A program made the position numbers and the translations under genes. The notes beneath the pieces were generated by a model, which did no database searches, had not been told where the DNA came from, and saw nothing but the letters and a program-made list of their open reading frames with translations. A DNA stretch of 64,000 nucleotides from Advenella sp048381675. Its GTDB lineage: Bacteria > Pseudomonadota > Gammaproteobacteria > Burkholderiales > Burkholderiaceae_B. The stretch lies in assembly GCF_048381675.1 (NCBI RefSeq), contig NZ_JBLWIS010000004.1, positions 62,001 to 126,000 of the forward strand, in the 5' to 3' direction. Positions 60,511 to 64,000 of this stretch are shown piece after piece (within the stretch, counting starts at the first letter, position 1; the number at the start of each line of letters is the position of its first letter).

Positions 60511-62877
60511 ATGAATCAGTTAGCTACTACCGGTATTTCCCGCTGTCCGATTGATCACAGTGCATTCAGCAATGCAAGCAATAATGGTGCGCCTGCGTCA
60601 GCAAATGGATGTCCGGTTAGCGGGCAAGCGGCGGCATTTGACCCATTTAGCAATGATTACCTGCAAAACCCGCCCGAATATGTACGTTGGGCGCGTGAAG
60701 AAGAACCGGTTTTTTACAGTCCTAAACTGGGGTATTGGATCGTAACGCGTTATGAAGATGTTAAAGCTGTTTTCCGGGATAATAAAACCTTCAGCCCTTC
60801 GATTGCACTGGAAAAAATAACCCCAAACAGCGAACAAGCCAATGCCATCCTGGCGTCTTATGATTACGGCATGAGTCGTACGCTGGTAAACGAAGATGAA
60901 CCCGCCCATATGGCACGCAGGCGTTTGCTGATTGACCCTTTTACACCCGAAGCCCTGAAGCATCACGAGCCGATGGTCAGGAAACTGGCTCGTGAATACG
61001 TAGACCGTTTTATTAATGACGGTAAGGCAGACCTGGTTGACCAAATGCTGTGGGAAGTCCCTTTGACGGTTGCCCTGCATTTTCTGGGCGTGCCGGAAGA
61101 GGATATGGACATGCTGCGCAAATACTCTATTGCGCACACGGTAAATACATGGGGTAAGCCAAGCCCTGAAGAGCAGTTGAAAGTGGCGCATGCCGTTGGC
61201 AATTTCTGGCAATTGGCCGGTAAAATTCTTGAAAAAATGCGTCAGGAACCAGATAAGCCAGGTTGGATGCGTTATGGTATCCGCCTGCAGAAAGACCATC
61301 CTGACATTATCACTGATTCTTACCTGCATTCGATGATGATGGCCGGTATTGTTGCAGCGCATGAGACCACCGCGCATGGTACGGCCAATGCATTGAAAAT
61401 TTTGCTTGAGCACCCCGATGCCTGGCAGGAGATTTGCGAAGATCCATCCCTGATCCCGAATGCGGTAGAGGAGTGCCTGCGTCATAATGGCTCAATTGCC
61501 GCCTGGCGTCGGCTGGTTACTTGCGATACAAAAATTGGTGATGTTGAGATTCCTGCCGGATCAAAACTACTAATGATGTCTTCTTCTGCCAATCACGATG
61601 AACGCAAGTTTGAGGATGCCGACCACTTTGATATCAGGCGTGAGAATGCCAGTGAACAGTTGACCTTTGGCTATGGTTCGCATCAGTGCATGGGTAAAAA
61701 CCTGGCCCGCATGGAGCTGCAGATCTTCCTGGAGGAATTTACACGTCGCCTTCCGCATATGAGGCTTGCTGAACAAACCTTCCATTACCTGCCGAATACC
61801 TCTTTCCGTGGGCCCGAACACTTATGGGTAGAATGGGATCCGGCACAGAATCCTGAAAGGAAAGACCCGGCGATACTCGATTTGCAGGCCCCCCTGCGTT
61901 TGGGAGAACCTTCTGCCAGTGCAATCAGTCGACCTGTTGTTGTGCAGGAAGCAAAATTGATTGCCGAAGATATTTTAAAATTGAAATTAATTTCACCGGA
62001 TGGAAAACCTCTTCCTCGCTGGACACCGGGGGCCCATATTGATATTGAGTGCGGTGATACGGGCATTTCAAGACAATATTCTTTGTGCAGTGATCCGGCA
62101 GATACCAGTTGCCTGGAAATTGCCATCCTGAAAGATCCTGAAAGTCGTGGTGGTTCTGCATGGCTGCATGAAAATATCAAGCAGGGCGATCGTGTTCGCA
62201 TCCGTGGTCCACGCAATCATTTCCGTATGGACCCGAGCGCAGAAAAAATCATCTTTGTTGCGGGTGGCATTGGCATTACCCCAATCAGCGCCATGGCTCG
62301 CGAGGCCAGGCAGCGCGGGGTTGATTATCAAATCCATTACAGCGGACGCTCACGACAATCCATGGCTTTATTAGACGAGTTGGTGGCGCTGCATGGTGAT
62401 AAATTGCATGTTTATGCGAAAGAAGAAGGCAAGCGTAATGACTTTGCCTCCTTGTTAGCCAAGCCCGATGTGAAAACCCAGATCTATGCTTGTGGCCCTG
62501 AAAGAATGTTGGATGGGCTGGCCAAATCCTGTCAGGATTGGCCTGAAGATGCTTTGCATGTTGAGCATTTTCATTCCGTCCTGGGTGAACTGGATCCCTC
62601 CAAAGAACATGCTTTTGAGGTTGAGTTGAAAGACTCGGGTATTACGCTGAGTGTAGCGGCAGACCAGACCTTATTACAGGCTTTGCAAGGCGCCAATATT
62701 GACGTGCAAAGTGATTGTTGTGAAGGCCTGTGCGGATCTTGCGAGGTAAGGGTATTACAAGGTGATATTGATCATCGGGATGTTGTATTGACCCGTGCCG
62801 AGAAGGAACAAAATACCAAAATGATGGCTTGCTGTTCCCGTTCCGCAAAAGGAGAAAAACTGGTTCTTGAGTTGTAA
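60511..62877 (+). CDS. Self-sufficient cytochrome P450 fused to a PDR-type reductase (CYP116B-like)
   Basis: A 788-residue fusion. Residues 1-450 are a P450: I-helix 'AAHETTAHG' (about 282-290), ExxR 'EECLR' (E321, R324), and the heme loop 'FGYGSHQCMGKN' with Cys393 as the iron ligand. Residues about 470-690 form the FMN/NADH reductase ('RQYSLCSDPADTS', 'VAGGIGITPISAM', 'IYACGPERMLDG'), and the last 90 a plant-type 2Fe-2S domain ('CCEGLCGSCEV' plus a late Cys). This is the P450RhF class, which needs no separate redox partner. The substrate is unknown; the Bug receptor upstream suggests a carboxylated compound. RBS 'agaggc' is weak. Confidence 0.93.
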   Translation: MNQLATTGISRCPIDHSAFSNASNNGAPASANGCPVSGQAAAFDPFSNDYLQNPPEYVRWAREEEPVFYSPKLGYWIVTRYEDVKAVFRDNKTFSPSIALEKITPNSEQANAILASYDYGMSRTLVNEDEPAHMARRRLLIDPFTPEALKHHEPMVRKLAREYVDRFINDGKADLVDQMLWEVPLTVALHFLGVPEEDMDMLRKYSIAHTVNTWGKPSPEEQLKVAHAVGNFWQLAGKILEKMRQEPDKPGWMRYGIRLQKDHPDIITDSYLHSMMMAGIVAAHETTAHGTANALKILLEHPDAWQEICEDPSLIPNAVEECLRHNGSIAAWRRLVTCDTKIGDVEIPAGSKLLMMSSSANHDERKFEDADHFDIRRENASEQLTFGYGSHQCMGKNLARMELQIFLEEFTRRLPHMRLAEQTFHYLPNTSFRGPEHLWVEWDPAQNPERKDPAILDLQAPLRLGEPSASAISRPVVVQEAKLIAEDILKLKLISPDGKPLPRWTPGAHIDIECGDTGISRQYSLCSDPADTSCLEIAILKDPESRGGSAWLHENIKQGDRVRIRGPRNHFRMDPSAEKIIFVAGGIGITPISAMAREARQRGVDYQIHYSGRSRQSMALLDELVALHGDKLHVYAKEEGKRNDFASLLAKPDVKTQIYACGPERMLDGLAKSCQDWPEDALHVEHFHSVLGELDPSKEHAFEVELKDSGITLSVAADQTLLQALQGANIDVQSDCCEGLCGSCEVRVLQGDIDHRDVVLTRAEKEQNTKMMACCSRSAKGEKLVLEL

Positions 62878-62917
62878 TAATATAAATTTTTTTTGAAACC
62901 AGCTGTTGTGATCAAAT

Positions 62918-62955
62918 TATGCCTGTTCGCATAACCATTTATGTGAACAGGCATA
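62918..62955. terminator. Bidirectional terminator between the P450 and LysR genes
   Basis: A 17-bp stem (TATGCCTGTTCGCATAA with its near-complement, one G-T pair) and a 4-nt loop between converging genes, with T-rich sequence after it on the plus strand and A-rich before it. Confidence 0.8.
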
Positions 62956-62970
62956 TTTATTTAATTTTTA

Positions 62971-63882
62971 TTAATAATCAAAGCTTGTTTTTTTACTGAA
63001 GTGATCCCTGATCGCTTTTGTAAATTCGCTGCGTGGATGAAACTTTCTTTCCAGAATGCCAATTCTTCGAAAAATCTTGGTATATGAGAGATCCACGTAT
63101 ACCAGTTTTTCATCTTTCTCCCAGTCCAGGTTGGCCAGTTTGGGCACAATCGATACCCCATATCCCTGGCGGACCAGTTCAATAATGGCTTCAATCGAAT
63201 TTATTTCCATTTGAATGTCGACGTTGACAGCCAGTTTTTTCAAGGTGTTCCGAATCAGGATGCCTGTCCATGTCATCTGGTCAAAATGAATGAACGGGGC
63301 ATGCTTGAGAATTTCCAGTGACGGTTCGGGTGCTATTTGTTCAAGTGAAAAAAAGGGTTTGCGCGGAATGATAAGAATCATGGATTCATCATAAAGCGGT
63401 GTCCATATCAATTCGTTGTAAGCATACTCAGGCGGTTCGGTTGCAATCGCGGCATCTAGTTGACCACTGGTGATTCTGTGTGCAAAGTCACCCGATTGAC
63501 CGGCAAAAACTTTTACATCCAGATCCGGATTGTTTTTCCTGATTATCCACAGTACATCTGAAAATGCCCCCATTAAACTGGAAACCAGCGCACCAATATG
63601 AACGGTGCCAGTTAGCTTGCCCTGTTTGCTATCGCCGCTTTTTAGAATTTCTTCATATTTGACCATTAACTCCTGTGTCTTTTTCAATAAATTTTCACCA
63701 AAATGATTCAGTACCAATTGATGACCGTTTTTGTGAAAAAGAGGGGTTTTGAGGGTTTCTTCCATCGTTTTGATTTGTTGGCCCACTGCAGCGGACGTCA
63801 AACCTATTTTTTTGCCGGCACCAGTATAAGAACCGCATTCAGCAACCGCAACAAAAACCCGGAAGGTTCGTAAAGTGATCAT
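62971..63882 (-). CDS. LysR-family transcriptional regulator
   Basis: A 303-residue LysR protein: N-terminal helix-turn-helix ('FVAVAECGSYTGAGKKIGLT', 'AAVGQQIKTMEETL') and an effector domain ('VHIGALVSSLMGAFSDVL', 'LIIPRKPFFS', 'GYGVSIVPKL'). It is convergent with the P450 gene, so its main target may be the gene beyond the right edge of the window. Separated from the P450 gene by a strong terminator. Effector unknown. Confidence 0.85.
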   Translation of the reverse strand: MITLRTFRVFVAVAECGSYTGAGKKIGLTSAAVGQQIKTMEETLKTPLFHKNGHQLVLNHFGENLLKKTQELMVKYEEILKSGDSKQGKLTGTVHIGALVSSLMGAFSDVLWIIRKNNPDLDVKVFAGQSGDFAHRITSGQLDAAIATEPPEYAYNELIWTPLYDESMILIIPRKPFFSLEQIAPEPSLEILKHAPFIHFDQMTWTGILIRNTLKKLAVNVDIQMEINSIEAIIELVRQGYGVSIVPKLANLDWEKDEKLVYVDLSYTKIFRRIGILERKFHPRSEFTKAIRDHFSKKTSFDY

Positions 63883-64000
63883 GATAATTAAAATTAAATT
63901 TTAAATTACTAAAAAAATATTGGATTTACTTTAAATTAAATTTAACTAATAATCAAACAAAATAAAGCTGCATGCACAGTACATGACAGTAAATTCAAAG
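63883..64000. promoter_or_regulatory. AT-rich upstream region of the LysR gene
   Basis: Very AT-rich sequence with repeated AATTTAA-type blocks and partial dyads, as is common for LysR autoregulatory and divergent promoters. No gene is seen before the window ends. Confidence 0.35.

Overview
The window looks like a chromosomal segment of a betaproteobacterium of the order Burkholderiales, most likely an Alcaligenaceae relative of modest GC content. Three things point there. The gene order mnmG-rsmG-parA-parB / tRNA-Tyr-Gly-Thr-tuf-tRNA-Trp-secE-nusG-rplKAJL-rpoBC resembles the Bordetella arrangement. There are three Bug/TctC-type periplasmic binding proteins, a family greatly expanded in that group. 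The L10, L7/L12 and RNA polymerase proteins read as betaproteobacterial. The assignment rests on gene order and remembered protein sequences, not on a database search.

Layout. (1) 1-5978: a plus-strand aromatic catabolism cluster: the 3' end of a flavin monooxygenase, a Bug binding protein, a cupin protein, an HpaI-type aldolase, LigA and LigB ring-cleavage subunits, a RidA-like protein and a flavin reductase fused to a MarR-like domain. A minus-strand LysR regulator, an amidase and a decayed gene follow (5991-9140). (2) 9163-11693: a PQQ-type sugar dehydrogenase and serA. (3) 11840-29978: the minus-strand housekeeping block rpoC to mnmG with four tRNA genes. (4) 29979-32173: a probable replication origin region with five DnaA boxes and two perfect parS sites, and a PLP aminotransferase gene in its middle. 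(5) 32174-42125: a HIT protein, an MFS transporter, a complete tripartite tricarboxylate transporter operon (tctD-tctE-tctC-tctB-tctA-abrB, minus strand, with a third perfect parS site inside tctE), and mnmE. (6) 42219-54556: a type I restriction-modification island, hsdM-dinD-(hsdM tail remnant)-hsdS-FRG protein-hsdR, followed by a 1247-residue protein I cannot assign to a known family. (7) 54954-58433: a large autotransporter. (8) 58494-63882: an IclR regulator, a Bug binding protein, a self-sufficient CYP116B-like P450 and a LysR regulator.

How the parts fit. Genes from mnmG to rpoC run away from the putative origin, so heavy transcription is co-directional with replication. ParA/ParB are encoded beside two of their likely parS sites, with a third about 9 kb away. 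The opening cluster encodes ring hydroxylation, extradiol cleavage and aldol cleavage of an unknown aromatic compound. The best candidate for an undescribed system is the island at 42.2-54.6 kb. Its FRG-domain protein ends in a segment resembling the HsdR C-terminus, a second diverged copy of the HsdM tail marks where dinD entered, and the 1247-residue protein pairs a possible nuclease domain with what may be a degenerate ATPase and a long, probably helical tail.
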